Virus record (IMG/VR): IMGVR_UViG_3300027743_000041 | Coordinates: 1 to 45,776 of that record | Source of the DNA: a virus | DNA: 45,776 nt | Reading direction: 5' to 3' (one strand) | Shown: in pieces, positions 33,030 through 41,571 of the stretch | Layout: each line of letters opens with the position of its first letter | Numbering within the stretch: the first letter of the stretch is position 1 | Notes under the pieces: generated by a model | The model's input: only the letters and a program-made list of their open reading frames with translations | Database searches by the model: none | Told to the model about the DNA's origin: nothing | Translations under genes and position numbers: made by a program

Positions 33030-34256
33030 TTAGTCTGCTGAATGTCCTTTTCCTTTATCTCTCTGACTATACTTATTCTTGAACATTTCGATAAATCTCT
33101 CTGTTAATTGATATCCTGGAAGTCCATTCTGAGTCTTAACTTGAAGAAATCCTTTCGCTTCTAGATCTAACACTTGCTTATTCAGAATCTCTAAAGTTAG
33201 ATCTCCGTGCAGATCACACAATAGTTTAGCTTGCGTTAGATAGAAGTCTTTGGCATGGAGTAGTTGAGAAGTTATCTTAACACCGAATTCTTGATCAGGA
33301 GCTATCCCGGTCCCATAAGTCATCTTCTTGTACTGGCTTAATAGATTCATACAAGTATTGATCGCAATATCCATTTCCGGCAATTGGATTTCACGAGATT
33401 CAAAAGCTAAAGTGGCGGCTGATAATGCAGTGGATAACTTTAATACATGAGTCCCCATACGACCTTCATAACCTGTTTTTGTTTTGAATTCTTCAATCTC
33501 TGTATCGTGATACCAACTGTGATATCTATCTCTAGCATCTTTACTCAATTTCAACGGACCTTTGATTTGACCTAATTTCTTCAAGTATTTAACTAAATTC
33601 TGATATTCTTCTTCCTCGGGATACTTAACGTCTAGTTCAAAACCGGAGTCTTTCTTTCTTCTTTTTGATTCTTTAATTACTACACATCTTCCCAGAAGTC
33701 CACCTTCTCTAGCCGTTCGGTCTAACATTTTCTCGAACATTACTTCATTTGTGCCTGCAAACATTGAGAGGCATAAGTTCTTGATTGGTGGAATATCATA
33801 TGAGATTACATGCTTATCATAAAGTTGGTGAAATTCATAAATGTCAGTTAATATCGGGATAGTCTGCGGGTCGTTAATGAAAAATCCTCCTGCTTCACTG
33901 GCAATCATTATTCCTGATCCACCCATTGGTTGACCATTTTCTGTTAATGCAAGGTTTCTCAGAACTGCTTGCATTGTTGCCGAACCAGTCATAACTTTTG
34001 TGTTATTAACACCGTTTTCTCCTCTCAGAATCCGTTTATTCACTAAAAACGGAGTTCCTTTTCTGACAGCACTTTCACCTAAAACCAGGATATACATATT
34101 AGGGTAGATCTTCTCGTATCTGCCCATCATACTGAAGTAGACATTATCCCGCAAAGTAGCTGATAAGCACGATATAGCTCCCCACATTAAATAGGAAGTT
34201 GGTGATTCCGCTGTTTCGGTTAAACGCAGATATTCTGCAATAAAATTTATGTCCAT
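33030..34256 (-). CDS. DUF3987-type helicase/primase-like ATPase with C-terminal winged helix
   Basis: The 408-residue protein resembles the DUF3987 group of phage replication proteins. The phosphate-binding loop is the variant VLGESAVRKGTP (58-69), where R-K-G-T replaces the classic G-K-T/S. Later segments include MIASEAGGFF and NLCLSMFAGTNEVMFE, and then a basic RRKK patch. The C-terminal 80 residues form a winged helix (from about 325). Its neighbours are the polymerase and small accessory genes. It is the best candidate for a replicative helicase or primase-helicase. Confidence 0.7.
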   Translation of the reverse strand: MDINFIAEYLRLTETAESPTSYLMWGAISCLSATLRDNVYFSMMGRYEKIYPNMYILVLGESAVRKGTPFLVNKRILRGENGVNNTKVMTGSATMQAVLRNLALTENGQPMGGSGIMIASEAGGFFINDPQTIPILTDIYEFHQLYDKHVISYDIPPIKNLCLSMFAGTNEVMFEKMLDRTAREGGLLGRCVVIKESKRRKKDSGFELDVKYPEEEEYQNLVKYLKKLGQIKGPLKLSKDARDRYHSWYHDTEIEEFKTKTGYEGRMGTHVLKLSTALSAATLAFESREIQLPEMDIAINTCMNLLSQYKKMTYGTGIAPDQEFGVKITSQLLHAKDFYLTQAKLLCDLHGDLTLEILNKQVLDLEAKGFLQVKTQNGLPGYQLTERFIEMFKNKYSQRDKGKGHSAD

Positions 34257-34310
34257 CTTTTAGCAATACTGGACTAGTCATAATAGTAAATTTAAAGCTA
34301 TTTCTAAAAC

Positions 34311-34547
34311 CTAAAGTGATTTTACCAATAGGTTGATTTGCTCTAATATAGGAGCAAAATCTTTCATTTCGACCTTAATATCATCCTGCGTAGTGAATTC
34401 ATAGGCAGGGTTTTCTCGGAGAATATTTGTTAAAGCTGTTAGCCAGTATCTATGAGCGATTGATTCTATGGCGACATACCACTTTCCTTCCTCTTCTATT
34501 AGATATACTTCTTTGTCTTTATATTTTGCAACAATAGCATAATCCAT
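34311..34547 (-). CDS. Hypothetical protein, 78 aa
   Basis: The start overlaps the previous stop as TAATG. The product is mixed, with an N-terminal strand pair (MDYAIVAKYKDKEVYLIEEE) and a helical second half. It belongs to a string of three coupled small genes between the polymerase and the DUF3987-type gene. No family was recognised. Confidence 0.6.
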   Translation of the reverse strand: MDYAIVAKYKDKEVYLIEEEGKWYVAIESIAHRYWLTALTNILRENPAYEFTTQDDIKVEMKDFAPILEQINLLVKSL

Positions 34548-34786
34548 TACTTTATCATATCTCCAAAACTCTTAGAATTATGCTCTTTTAACCAGATTTC
34601 ACTTCTCTCTCTAATATTTTCAGGAATATTTGGAAGCGCGGTTATTGCTTTATGCACACCTCCCCAGAATATTTCTGGATCTTCTGGTACTTCAGCACCA
34701 TATTTTTTTGCATAAGCTCGAATCTTAGTTTCATCTAGGCTAACTAGAGCTTCATTTCTTTCTTTTATGAATTGATCTAAATTCAC
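34547..34786 (-). CDS. Hypothetical protein, 79 aa
   Basis: The gene starts at GTG 34786, overlapping the upstream stop as TAGTG, and its own stop overlaps the next start as TAATG. The product is helical, acidic and rich in Glu, with SLDETKIRAYAKKYG and a WGGVHKAI segment that may bind a partner. No family was recognised. Confidence 0.6.
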   Translation of the reverse strand: MNLDQFIKERNEALVSLDETKIRAYAKKYGAEVPEDPEIFWGGVHKAITALPNIPENIRERSEIWLKEHNSKSFGDMIK

Positions 34787-35070
34787 TAATCATCTCCTTC
34801 AGACAGATTTATCTCATTGTTGAGAGATGGATTCATTTTAGCTTTGTAATCCTTGTACGATCTAATTCCTTTCTTTGCAAAATACAATAATCTTCTAACT
34901 TGCTGAGACTGTAATTCAACAACCGCGATTGGGTCAAAATCACGGATGTAATTTTCAATATCCCGGACTTCATCGGTTTGTTGGTCAATATTCAATCTTA
35001 TCATTGGATAGTTATTGTTACTGTATCTAATTTCTGGTTCAAACTTCCTCTTCAAATTGTTTCTGAGCAT
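34786..35070 (-). CDS. Hypothetical protein, 94 aa
   Basis: The ORF is followed by a GTG-coupled gene and preceded by the small membrane/coiled-coil gene by nine bases. The product has a basic N-terminus, a mixed centre with IENYIRDFDPIAVVELQSQQ and an acidic end. No ribosome site is obvious. No family was recognised. Confidence 0.55.
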   Translation of the reverse strand: MLRNNLKRKFEPEIRYSNNNYPMIRLNIDQQTDEVRDIENYIRDFDPIAVVELQSQQVRRLLYFAKKGIRSYKDYKAKMNPSLNNEINLSEGDD

Positions 35071-35079
35071 GCGTTTATC

Positions 35080-35289
35080 TTATCTTTCTTTTACAGTTTT
35101 CTGATCTTCTAATTTTGTTAGCCGGTCCTCTAGAGATTTAAACTTTACATCTAGATAGCGATATAGATCTTCAAATCTTTTATCTATAGCATTTTTTAGA
35201 TCAGTTATTCTCTGGTTATTGTATATATTTCCTATAGTTATAGCTAAAACTACAATTAGAGCTGGACCCCAATTGTTTATCTGATTCAT
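35080..35289 (-). CDS. Small membrane-anchored coiled-coil protein, 69 aa (family of four)
   Basis: Residues 7-26 form one membrane helix (WGPALIVVLAITIGNIY), followed by NNQRITDLKN and a coiled coil to the end. It is a paralogue of the protein at 37904, which shares INNWGPA and YNNQRITDL, and similar in plan to those at 41823 and 44894. The start overlaps the polymerase stop as TAATG. The coil probably faces the cytoplasm and could anchor a replication complex to the membrane. Confidence 0.7.
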   Translation of the reverse strand: MNQINNWGPALIVVLAITIGNIYNNQRITDLKNAIDKRFEDLYRYLDVKFKSLEDRLTKLEDQKTVKER

Positions 35290-37751
35290 TATGCAACTTT
35301 CTCCTCTTTATATTTTAATTCTATCATATCATTCCAATTATTCTCAGAATATTCCATTTCAACTGGAATCTTAAGTTTTCTTTCTCTCTGAATCGAACAA
35401 GTTTCAAAACTAATTTCTCTAGCAGCGGCGCGCTGAACTAATTCTGCAAATTCATACCTTCGGGAGATTGGAATTTCATACATTAATCCATCATGAGCCT
35501 CAAATAGATGTAATGCCCAAGGTGCAAGTTGATCGAGATCTAATGCAATTGTTTTAAAGTGATCTGAAACCGTTCCTTGTGGAAGATAGGAGTAAGCCTC
35601 TTTATAGACATCATGTTTGTTATGTTTACTAAGTGAGAAGAAATCTCTCCTTCTACCGAATGGATTTATCAACGGCTGTTTATTGTGGATTAACTTTTGG
35701 ATTGTCAAATGAAATACGTTCTGGACATTCGGCACGTTTGAATGAAATTTCTTCATAACATCATTGCAAAATGCGACAGATTTATAAACTTGTACACTTA
35801 ATCCTGCTCCACTTTGACCTAAATTACCTGCATGTCTCGCCATCTTTCCAATATCGTATTCTCTTGATCCTTTCTGAATCCGATCTACTGGTTTTTGATA
35901 AATCCAACTGGCGGTTAATTTATGAATATTGTTTCCTGCTTCGATATAATCTAAAGTTGTATTATCATCTGAGAGAATACAAACTACTCTACCTTCAGCA
36001 TTGGCGCCGTCGAAAGCAAAAAATTCATAACCATCACTCGGAATGAATATCTCTCGAATATCTGTTCCAAATCTTTCGCCTTCAAATTCAAACCCATGCT
36101 TTGGAATTTTCTGAAATGCAGTACCAAAACAGATTTGTTTTACCTTTCCATTATCCAGAGCAAAATACCAACCCGTAGATTGTGCTGTACTAGTTCTACC
36201 TGTTGTTGTTCCAGCTATGTTATATGATGTTCTCATTCGAGCATCATTATGATATGGCGTTTCAAGAATATTTAAAGTTGATTCTATCTTTCGGCATAAT
36301 ATTATTTGCTTCAGAACTCGTTGAACTATCTCATCATTGATTTCGTTGAGATACATATTAACGATTGTATCTTCATCTGTCGAGTAGATCTCATTCCCGT
36401 TTGGTGTGAAGTGAGTGTGAATTGGACAATTCAGAAAATCATATATGAAAACGCCTACTTGTTTAGGCGATCTAACGTTAAGTTCTTTCCCATATACATG
36501 TTTTATCTCAATTGCATTCTTTTCCAGTAATGATTCATATTTATCAATTAACTGCGCGCGCCGTAGTTCATCTATTCTAATTCCGCGTTCCTCAACTTTC
36601 TTGTAATGGAAGAATAACGGCTGGACGAAATTGAAATAGAACTTCTTTAGATTCAATTCCTCTAATTCTTGTTGTTGCGCTTGCCATACTTTCCAACATA
36701 CTACTGAGTCTTTCGCATTATAGATTAACATGCGGTCGAAATCGTGTAACTTTGGATCGTAATCTTTCCCTTCATCTTTGTAATATGCATACTCCGTATA
36801 AACGCTGGCTAGAAAGTCAAGTCCTTTTGGTAATTCAGGATAAATTACATTAGCGGCCAGCATTGTATCGCCCACGATATTATTTATTTGAAAGCCTAAT
36901 CTCGCGAGCACTGTCCAATCATACTTTATATTCTGATTTACTTTTGGTATTCCGCTTCTCAGTATTTCTGCATACTTTCTGATTATACAGGCATTTTCCA
37001 TTGCTGATAATTCTTTTGAAAAAAGAGGAAAACTAACAGCTTCATGTCCATCTGTACAAAGTGATGCACAAGTGGGAAAATTATATTGAGTTTCTATGTC
37101 AGTAACTAAATAGGCTCCGTGCCTTGCTCTTTTCCAATATTCAATGAGTGCTTCTGTGGTACGTGCTATCCATAGGACTCCTGGTTCTGTAATCTCTCCT
37201 GTATTACCAATATGCTTGATTGCGCGTCCAATGTCAAGGGTTGTGTATGATCGAGTGATCGGCTGTACGAATATATCTCTAGGATGCAGAATTGGGATAA
37301 CTCTGATATGTTTGTTTAGTCCGATATGACTCCGAATATTTGGAGCTAACGGCAAAATCGAACCTCTAAATTTATTTATATTCTTCTCTCCTGTTAAGTA
37401 ATTCAGAGCTAATTCACCAACGGCGATTATAACATTTGGCCCTATTAGTCGGATTTCTTCATTAAGAACTTGATCCCAATTAGCTTCGGCGCGCGCCTGT
37501 TCGAGAGTTTCTCTTGACTTTTTCTTATTTTTTGAATTGTAGCCAACGAGAGGGCATTTGATATATGTAGTCTTATAACATCTTGAACTCGAATACTTAT
37601 TTGACTTGAAAAATGAATCAATTAACTCACCACTTGGGCCGGCACATGTTCTTTTAGCTTTACATTCATCTCCAGTAGGATAATCAGTTATAATCATTAT
37701 TGGAGATACTTCTGGCCCATGCCCTCTGACTATTTCATCTTTATCGATCAT
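35289..37751 (-). CDS. DNA polymerase, family A, with N-terminal uracil-DNA glycosylase-like domain
   Basis: The 820-residue protein has an N-terminal UDG-like domain (about 1-185; GPSGELID at 38-45, ILHPRDIF near 154-161). A 3'-5' exonuclease follows: TDIET with Asp218/Glu220, NQNIKYD with Asp278, and YNAKD with Asp348. The polymerase domain shows motif A AFDGANAEGR (Asp581), motif B GKMARHAGNLG (Lys636, His640) and motif C AHDG (Asp754). The residue corresponding to E. coli F762 is Leu644, and the usual Glu of motif C is Gly755. The same UDG-plus-PolA fusion occurs in SPO1. It is the phage replicase. Confidence 0.92.
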   Translation of the reverse strand: MIDKDEIVRGHGPEVSPIMIITDYPTGDECKAKRTCAGPSGELIDSFFKSNKYSSSRCYKTTYIKCPLVGYNSKNKKKSRETLEQARAEANWDQVLNEEIRLIGPNVIIAVGELALNYLTGEKNINKFRGSILPLAPNIRSHIGLNKHIRVIPILHPRDIFVQPITRSYTTLDIGRAIKHIGNTGEITEPGVLWIARTTEALIEYWKRARHGAYLVTDIETQYNFPTCASLCTDGHEAVSFPLFSKELSAMENACIIRKYAEILRSGIPKVNQNIKYDWTVLARLGFQINNIVGDTMLAANVIYPELPKGLDFLASVYTEYAYYKDEGKDYDPKLHDFDRMLIYNAKDSVVCWKVWQAQQQELEELNLKKFYFNFVQPLFFHYKKVEERGIRIDELRRAQLIDKYESLLEKNAIEIKHVYGKELNVRSPKQVGVFIYDFLNCPIHTHFTPNGNEIYSTDEDTIVNMYLNEINDEIVQRVLKQIILCRKIESTLNILETPYHNDARMRTSYNIAGTTTGRTSTAQSTGWYFALDNGKVKQICFGTAFQKIPKHGFEFEGERFGTDIREIFIPSDGYEFFAFDGANAEGRVVCILSDDNTTLDYIEAGNNIHKLTASWIYQKPVDRIQKGSREYDIGKMARHAGNLGQSGAGLSVQVYKSVAFCNDVMKKFHSNVPNVQNVFHLTIQKLIHNKQPLINPFGRRRDFFSLSKHNKHDVYKEAYSYLPQGTVSDHFKTIALDLDQLAPWALHLFEAHDGLMYEIPISRRYEFAELVQRAAAREISFETCSIQRERKLKIPVEMEYSENNWNDMIELKYKEEKVA

Positions 37752-37760
37752 TGATTTCCT

Positions 37761-37907
37761 CTACGGTAATTTTGTAAGCTTCTGCAAAAGAAGAATTGTT
37801 TCATCTGCTTTTTCTGGTTTATTTTCCAGAATATGCTCGACGCCGTGTGTTAATAATACTAGCAATAAGACTGATTCATCTAGAGTTAATTCAACATCAA
37901 GTCTCAT
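37761..37907 (-). CDS. Small helical protein, 48 aa
   Basis: ATG 37907 overlaps the previous stop as ATGA and has AGGGAG upstream. The product is mostly hydrophobic/acidic helix (LDESVLLLVLLTHGVEHIL), then a charged helix. It links the membrane/coil gene to the polymerase gene with no intergenic space. Function unknown. Confidence 0.5.
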   Translation of the reverse strand: MRLDVELTLDESVLLLVLLTHGVEHILENKPEKADETILLLQKLTKLP

Positions 37908-38125
37908 TTCTCCCTCAAAATTCTGTAGAATTCAGTTATATCATTTTCTATCTTATCTAATCTGGATTCAAGTTTATCAAACTTCTTGTATATCTGATCT
38001 AAATGAATTTTCAAATCGTTTCTAAGATCAGTTATCCGTTGATTATTGTAGAATAATCCAATTAGAATAGTTATACATACAATAACTGCTGGTCCCCAAT
38101 TGTTTATCAGTTGATGATCGATCAT
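37904..38125 (-). CDS. Small membrane-anchored coiled-coil protein, 73 aa (family of four)
   Basis: Residues 7-28 form a membrane helix (INNWGPAVIVCITILIGLFY), then NNQRITDLRND and a coiled coil (YKKFDKLESRLDKIEND). It closely resembles the protein at 35080. A 12-base palindrome, ATGATCGATCAT, begins at its start codon. It probably anchors a complex at the membrane. Function unknown. Confidence 0.7.
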   Translation of the reverse strand: MIDHQLINNWGPAVIVCITILIGLFYNNQRITDLRNDLKIHLDQIYKKFDKLESRLDKIENDITEFYRILREK

Positions 38126-38131
38126 TTTTCT

Positions 38132-38305
38132 TTAATGATTCTGCCTCACATAATAGTTAATAACGAAATGAACATCTTCTTTTATCGTTTGATGCCAATG
38201 TTCAAGCTTTTCTGCTTCTATTTTCCCAACGAAAGTCGGCTGGTAATTCTTAAGATTCTCCAGCAACAGTGTCAATGAATTCAATTTTCTCTCTACGATC
38301 ATCAT
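38132..38305 (-). CDS. Small helical protein, about 57 aa
   Basis: The start is uncertain: ATGs at 38305 and 38302 and a TTG at 38332 are possible, and all overlap the upstream gene. The product is helical (IVERKLNSLTLLLENLKNY) with a His/Trp-rich C-terminal half. No family was recognised. Overlap with the HTH gene suggests coupling. Confidence 0.45.
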   Translation of the reverse strand: MMIVERKLNSLTLLLENLKNYQPTFVGKIEAEKLEHWHQTIKEDVHFVINYYVRQNH

Positions 38306-38702
38306 CTCGTTCGATGGTATCATCTGGATCAATTCCTTCTGTGATTAATTCTCGTCTTAAGCGATTATAATGTTCATTGCTTTTATATTTAATGCTAATA
38401 ACTTTAATTATTTTTCTTAATTCACTAACAGGGCGGCCGGAATGGGCCTGAATTAAATCAACAACGTCCCACTTATTTGGAATTTTGGCTAGAGTTGGAA
38501 ACTTTCTAATCATAGCTGCAAGTCTTAAACCTTGCCAGACTGATGGTTGAGATATGTTTAGTGCATATGCAGTTTTATCTTCAGACCAAGATAAATTCTC
38601 TGATTTTTGCGTGTTATGATATCTCTCTAGTAATCTAACTTTAGTGGACCAATGAAAAGTCTTTCCAGTCCAAATCTTTTTCAATTCTGTAGTGTTGAAC
38701 AT
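38250..38702 (-). CDS. ParB/KorB-like HTH protein, 150 aa
   Basis: Residues 20-75 look like the HTH part of ParB-type proteins, with EDKTAYALNISQPSVWQGLR as the helix-turn-helix and AAMIRKFP after it. The C-terminal third is charged and helical. No N-terminal ParB catalytic domain is present, so it is a DNA-binding module only. It lies upstream of the polymerase group and may be a replication initiator or a transcription regulator. A SD-hairpin-ATG arrangement precedes it. Confidence 0.6.
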   Translation of the reverse strand: MFNTTELKKIWTGKTFHWSTKVRLLERYHNTQKSENLSWSEDKTAYALNISQPSVWQGLRLAAMIRKFPTLAKIPNKWDVVDLIQAHSGRPVSELRKIIKVISIKYKSNEHYNRLRRELITEGIDPDDTIERDDDRREKIEFIDTVAGES

Positions 38703-38721
38703 GAGCGAAACGCTCTCCTTT
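38703..38721 (-). promoter_or_regulatory. Hairpin between SD and start of the HTH gene
   Basis: On the minus strand AAAGGA is followed by GAGCG-TTT-CGCTC and then ATG. The perfect five-base stem fills the SD-to-start gap, which would otherwise be too long (about 12 bases). Confidence 0.5.
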
Positions 38722-38905
38722 ATTTTCTGTGGAGTAAATTTTCAGAAGGAGAAATTCAATTGGAACTTCCCCTCTGAATTACGGACGGTTTTGAATTTAT
38801 GCTTCTATCTGAGATTCCTCCTACTTTAAACCTACACGAAATTTGGTCTTAGGATTTGCCTTTCATTTTATGAAGTGCCTGATGTTTTAGGCCGGAGTCT
38901 TCGAC
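38722..38905 (-). other. Short gene-free stretch with an orphan SD
   Basis: The segment between the signal-peptide gene and the HTH gene has no ORF. On the minus strand a near-perfect SD (GTAGGAGGAATC, about 38813-38824) is followed by no start codon within reach. Weak inverted repeats (AATTCA with TGAATT) flank its lower part. It may be a degraded gene. Confidence 0.35.
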
Positions 38906-39856
38906 TCAATGAAGATAATAGTCTTTCTTATGAAATAACTTCCTGTAGAACTTACAATACCATTTCTGACTGCTCCTAGTCATTCCATATATCGGAGTAG
39001 TTTCTTGTGTCCAACTGAATTCTTCTGAATCTAGATAGAAATTAAAGCGATCAAATGACTTTCTCTCTTCTAATTGCAAAATAAAACTAGTAATTCCCCA
39101 ATATGCAAATGCCGCGCCTGAAACATCATGGGCTAATGTTACATGCTGGAGATGATTCGCATTAACGGCGGTTGATAACTTCTGGGGAATATTCGGAGTA
39201 TCTCCTTTCTCTGGAATTCTAGATGCAAATGTATGCCACCAGACTGCAATCTTTCCTGAATAAAATTTCTGACTTCCTGCAATTCCACAAGTAACTATAT
39301 AACTTGGAGCCGTTAGTGTATTCTGATCTTTCCCTACAAGTATTTCACTTATATGACATATCATCTCTGCAATTTTAACAGGCGGCGGGTATGTATCAGC
39401 TTTGGGATAATCATAAGTTCCTGATAATACATCTCGCGCTGCTTGAGTATTTTCCCAAATTGCTTTAGCCCCGTCTGCTATAAATTCAACGTGATCTATA
39501 TCTTTATAGTTATATATTCCCATCGCGGCACTTCCCCAAGGAGTGATTACTCCATTATTGATTACTTGTTCCACTATAACTTGTTTTTCAGTTGTGGTTT
39601 TATCTGTGAATACTATCTTGAGTAAGCCAGAATAATAGTTAAGATTACCACTAAGTCCACAACTTAGAGTTCTTGTATCTTTTCCAAGAAAGTCATTAAC
39701 CTCGCAAATCATTTCACTAACGCTTAATTCTGAATTCTTGCTTGCTAATATCAAGATCTGAGATTTATTTAGTTTATCTGTTTGAGCCGTTTTGAATGGA
39801 TCAATTTGGTTTTGTCCTAAAACTAAAGTACAAAAAATAAGAAGTAACCAGAACAT
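38906..39856 (-). CDS. Exported protein with signal peptide and internal duplication, 316 aa
   Basis: The N-terminus FWLLLIFCTLVLGQ is a short signal peptide with probable cleavage near residues 14-15. Two similar blocks follow: MICEVNDFLGKDTRTLSCGL then SGNLNYYSGLLKI (about 49-81), and MICHISEILVGKDQNTL then VTCGIAGSQKFYSGKIAV (about 164-203). Each has one Cys after MI and one before GxxG, suggesting two disulphide-linked domains. The gene has AGGAG six bases upstream and follows a terminator. Its job is unknown. An envelope role such as superinfection exclusion or lysis is possible. Confidence 0.65.
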   Translation of the reverse strand: MFWLLLIFCTLVLGQNQIDPFKTAQTDKLNKSQILILASKNSELSVSEMICEVNDFLGKDTRTLSCGLSGNLNYYSGLLKIVFTDKTTTEKQVIVEQVINNGVITPWGSAAMGIYNYKDIDHVEFIADGAKAIWENTQAARDVLSGTYDYPKADTYPPPVKIAEMICHISEILVGKDQNTLTAPSYIVTCGIAGSQKFYSGKIAVWWHTFASRIPEKGDTPNIPQKLSTAVNANHLQHVTLAHDVSGAAFAYWGITSFILQLEERKSFDRFNFYLDSEEFSWTQETTPIYGMTRSSQKWYCKFYRKLFHKKDYYLH

Positions 39857-39944
39857 AAAGACTCCTAGATTAACTGGGGCCAGCTAATTAGTGTAACTGG
39901 TTACTTCTTAAAGAAGAATTGATTCTTATCCTTTTTATGAATAA

Positions 39945-39970
39945 GAAAGGGGCATATTTCAGCCCCCGTT
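39945..39970 (-). terminator. Terminator after the SSB-like gene
   Basis: GGGGC (minus strand, 39966-39962) pairs with GCCCC (39953-39949) across an eight-base loop and runs into TTTCTT. A second inverted repeat, TTCTTAT with ATAAGAA, lies just beyond. Confidence 0.65.
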
Positions 39971-39988
39971 TGTTAATTTAGCCGAAGG

Positions 39989-40438
39989 CTAGAATGGAAC
40001 ATCATCATTCGTACTTGAAAAATCAGTAACAACACTGATTAGCTTTCCAGTGCCATCAACTGATGCTTCAATCTTAATGAAACATTCCTTCCCAACTAGT
40101 TTATCAAGATCATACTGATCAGGCGAAAGTTCAGATTTACGGATTCCTTGCAAAGAGGCGACCATGTTAATCAATTTATCTTTAACATCTGGAACGCCCT
40201 TAGATCCGGGAACTAAACCTAAAGCTTTGTTATTGAAAAATGTGGTTTTAAATCTACCACGATTAGTCTCTTCTTTTCCGGGACCATTCAGAAGCTTAAA
40301 TTCAAAGAAGAAATTAACTGAATTTCCTCCACTTGCAGCTGGAGCTTCATTTATAGCATTCAGAATTGCAAGTGACCATCCTGCTTCTGGTTCCTTGGAA
40401 TGGTCCATCATTTCTTGCGTAATATTAATTACGGGCAT
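39989..40438 (-). CDS. Single-stranded DNA-binding protein (putative)
   Basis: I start at ATG 40438 (MPVINITQEMM), giving 149 residues. Strand-rich segments (NFFFEFKLLNG, GRFKTTFF) and the acidic end SSTNDDVPF match phage SSB proteins, whose DDxPF tail recruits partners. The next genes upstream are a small coil protein and the Sak4-like ATPase, a pairing common in phage annealing modules. It would coat ssDNA during replication and recombination. Confidence 0.7.
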   Translation of the reverse strand: MPVINITQEMMDHSKEPEAGWSLAILNAINEAPAASGGNSVNFFFEFKLLNGPGKEETNRGRFKTTFFNNKALGLVPGSKGVPDVKDKLINMVASLQGIRKSELSPDQYDLDKLVGKECFIKIEASVDGTGKLISVVTDFSSTNDDVPF

Positions 40439-40516
40439 TCTATTCTTTTTCCTTTTCTTTTCTAATTCAGTTTTTAAATTAAGGCAGTTTAACGTCATAC
40501 CAAGGACGGTTAAAAT

Positions 40517-40735
40517 TTACTTACCATTTGAATGCTGTGATGTTATTAGCTTTATCAGAGCATCCATATTCTGTTCTAGAATCTTCATTCTTATTTCAGC
40601 AGAGATAGCAAACTTCTCAACTGTCTCTGCTAAATTTGTAATTGCATCTTGTGTCATTCGATTTGATACTGAGCTAGACTTTACATACTCAGTAATTGCT
40701 TCATTTAATTTTGTGATTGATTCTTCTAGGTTCAT
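40517..40735 (-). CDS. Small coiled-coil protein, 72 aa
   Basis: The start overlaps the Sak4-like gene's stop (ATGA). The protein is almost wholly coiled coil (LEESITKLNEAITEYVKSSS; AISAEIRMKILEQNMDALIK). It lies between the ATPase and SSB genes and may bridge them. No family was recognised. Confidence 0.55.
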   Translation of the reverse strand: MNLEESITKLNEAITEYVKSSSVSNRMTQDAITNLAETVEKFAISAEIRMKILEQNMDALIKLITSQHSNGK

Positions 40736-41571
40736 GAAACTTTCTCTTTCACAGAAGATTCTAATTTCAAAAGTCTATCGAGTTCAACTTTGAATGATTT
40801 TTCTGTAATATCGATCCTTCTTGCTTTGTTAAGTTCTGGAAATGTAGTTTTGGCAATTACGGATTTAAAAGTGACAGAAAATTTAGTTGGACTATTCGTC
40901 ATTGCTGTCTCTTCTTTATCGAATTGCCATACTTCATCGAAATATCCTGGAATTTCTACTGCTGTTTTACCAGTTGATAATAGTTTTTGACCCGGTAATA
41001 GAATATCAGGAGCATATGCATTTTCCGCGGCTGGATCTTTTCCATATCTATCAGTTGTCCAACCTGTCATAAAGAAATTGACTTTAGGAAATTCAGGAAA
41101 GAAATCATAGAAGAACATTCTTAATGCACGAGATCCATACATATAATCATCTGGATTTAAGAATTCAAGAATACCTCTTTTTCTAATTCCTTTCTCATTA
41201 GCCGCCTTTTTCAATTCTAATGAGTCTTGATAGAACATATAGAGGAGAGAACTAACTCCGTCAATTACTATATTTTTGTATTTGAGTTCTTTCTTTTTAT
41301 TCTTAGCCTCGAATTCTTGAAATTTAGCAAAAATTACTTTGAATCCGTCTGCTGCATCATATTGGTCATAATCTATATACGGCAGACTAGTTTGAGTTAA
41401 CCAATTAGATCCACGAATTCCATTTATTCTGTGATCTATATCAAAGATATACATTGGATGTTGTGCATCTGCGAATGATGCTATAGCTGTAGATTTACCA
41501 GAACCATCCTTGCCTAGACATAATACTCTTAATCCTTCATCTGACTTTCTTGAATCACCTAAGTTTGGCAT
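40732..41571 (-). CDS. Sak4-like AAA/RecA-fold ATPase (single-strand annealing)
   Basis: The 279-residue protein has Walker A GKDGSGKST (20-28), Walker B NIVIDGVSSLL (Asp104) and a following strand with FFMTGWTT. Small RecA-like P-loop proteins of this type (Sak4) assist annealing or recombination next to SSB genes, which is exactly the layout here. A hairpin lies between its SD (AAGGAG) and start. Role assigned by fold and context. Confidence 0.75.
   Translation of the reverse strand: MPNLGDSRKSDEGLRVLCLGKDGSGKSTAIASFADAQHPMYIFDIDHRINGIRGSNWLTQTSLPYIDYDQYDAADGFKVIFAKFQEFEAKNKKKELKYKNIVIDGVSSLLYMFYQDSLELKKAANEKGIRKRGILEFLNPDDYMYGSRALRMFFYDFFPEFPKVNFFMTGWTTDRYGKDPAAENAYAPDILLPGQKLLSTGKTAVEIPGYFDEVWQFDKEETAMTNSPTKFSVTFKSVIAKTTFPELNKARRIDITEKSFKVELDRLLKLESSVKEKVS

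Noticed and set aside
38114-38125. Palindrome ATGATCGATCAT over a start codon as an operator
   Set aside because: It occurs once as a full palindrome, and the same ATGATCGAT start recurs in the polymerase gene simply by coding Met-Ile-Asp; evidence is too weak.
40164-40793. 209-codon plus-strand frame
   Set aside because: It runs antisense to the SSB-like, coil and Sak4-like genes, which have clear motifs; it is a shadow frame.
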